Source: Nocardioides luti | GTDB lineage: Bacteria > Actinomycetota > Actinomycetes > Propionibacteriales > Nocardioidaceae | Length of the DNA: 64,000 nucleotides | Direction of reading: 5' to 3' | Assembly: GCF_014212315.1 (NCBI RefSeq) | Contig: NZ_JACKXE010000001.1 | Span: 3,720,001-3,784,000 of the forward strand | Part shown: piece after piece, positions 63,571 to 64,000 of the stretch | How positions within the stretch are numbered: position 1 is the first letter of the stretch | How the letters are laid out: each line of letters begins with the position of its first letter | Notes under the pieces: generated by a model | Told to the model about the DNA's origin: nothing | Seen by the model: the letters and a program-made list of their open reading frames with translations, nothing else | The model's database searches: none | Translations under genes and position numbers: made by a program

Positions 63571-64000
63571 ATGCAGGCGAGCAGGGTCGAGGTCGACGGT
63601 GTCGAGCTGCACGTCGGCGTGACCGGCGAGGGGCCGGACGTCGTCGTGCTGTCGGGCGGGCCGGGGTGCGTGCACTACCTCGAGCGCGACGAGATCGCGC
63701 CGGCCGGGTACCGCTGCTGGTACCCCGAGCCGCGGGGAGTCGGGCGCTCGGGCGGCGGTCCGCACACGATGGAGCGGGCGGTCGACGACCTCGAGGCGAT
63801 CCGCGCGGCGATGGGGGTGGAGCGCTGGACCGTGCTCGGGCACTCGTGGGGGAGCGACCTGGCGGTCCGCTACGCCGTCGACCACCCCGAGGCCGTCGAG
63901 GGCGTGGTCGGCCTGTGCGGTCGCGGCCCGCAGCGGGACCGGCACTGGTCCGAGGCCTACGAGGCGGGCCGGCCCGACGAGCCGGTCGTGGACATCGCGT
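63571..64000 (+). CDS. Alpha/beta hydrolase, proline iminopeptidase-like (3' end outside window)
   Basis: The frame is open from ATG63571 to the window end (143 codons). It has the oxyanion segment LSGGPGCVHYL (GGPG of the S33 family), EPRGVGRSGG, and the nucleophile elbow LGHSWGSDLAVRYA (Ser near 94), with HPEAVEGVVGLCGRG after it. This order is typical of prolyl iminopeptidases and related alpha/beta hydrolases; the acid and His lie beyond the window. Leaderless start probable. Confidence 0.82.
   Translation, partial: MQASRVEVDGVELHVGVTGEGPDVVVLSGGPGCVHYLERDEIAPAGYRCWYPEPRGVGRSGGGPHTMERAVDDLEAIRAAMGVERWTVLGHSWGSDLAVRYAVDHPEAVEGVVGLCGRGPQRDRHWSEAYEAGRPDEPVVDIA

Overview
The window is about 64 kb of very GC-rich, densely packed DNA with no transposase, phage gene, CRISPR array or rRNA. 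Several features point to an actinobacterium, most likely a Nocardioides-like member of the Propionibacteriales: WhiB1, the sigma-R/RsrA pair, nickel superoxide dismutase with its SodX peptidase, a Kgd-type fused 2-oxoglutarate dehydrogenase, a 24-residue bL37 ribosomal protein, meaA, and frequent GTG starts without a Shine-Dalgarno site. The family assignment is inference from gene content only.

1-9,600: SRAP protein (5' end missing), a small hydrolase, sigR-rsrA, bL37, a thioesterase/acetyltransferase/ThDP-enzyme operon, pdtaS, whiB1 with a CRP-type site, and rsbW-sigF. The order sigR/rsrA, pdtaS, whiB1 matches that of mycobacteria, with extra genes inserted. 9,600-18,100: sodN/sodX, malic enzyme, two oxidoreductases, and a TetR-controlled ferredoxin-reductase/acyl desaturase pair with a perfect operator, followed by a STAS gene with a sigma-F-type promoter. 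18,100-25,500: kgd, a lipoprotein and an LCP ligase, a large secreted protein and tRNA-Arg(CCG).

25,600-51,700 is the conserved actinobacterial order argS, lysA, hom, thrC, thrB, rho, rpmE, prfA, prmC, sua5, wecA, atpZ, atpI, atpBEFHAGDC, DUF2550. It is interrupted between rho and rpmE by a tightly overlapping four-gene block: a single-domain response regulator, a membrane-anchored HEAT-repeat protein, a processive family-2 glycosyltransferase and a CHASE3-like histidine kinase. It looks like a signal-controlled polysaccharide synthase and is the best candidate here for an undescribed system. Rho itself carries a spacer built from nine near-identical 18-bp repeats.

51,700-64,000: an MFS transporter, a cobalamin adenosyltransferase divergent from a membrane protein across only 18 bp, a second STAS gene with a sigma-F-type promoter, meaA (ethylmalonyl-CoA mutase), a phosphatase, a four-cysteine small protein under apparent DtxR/IdeR iron boxes followed by ferritin, a secreted hydrolase that seems to lack its catalytic histidine, a secreted beta-helix protein with an anchored partner, a D-amino-acid-oxidase-like enzyme, and an aminopeptidase-like hydrolase cut by the window edge.

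Two themes recur. Stress and redox control is dense: sigma-R, sigma-F, WhiB1, NiSOD, iron boxes. At least ten genes also have a TANNNT-like hexamer placed so that transcription would begin within two bases of the start codon, which indicates leaderless mRNAs and was used to choose several starts.
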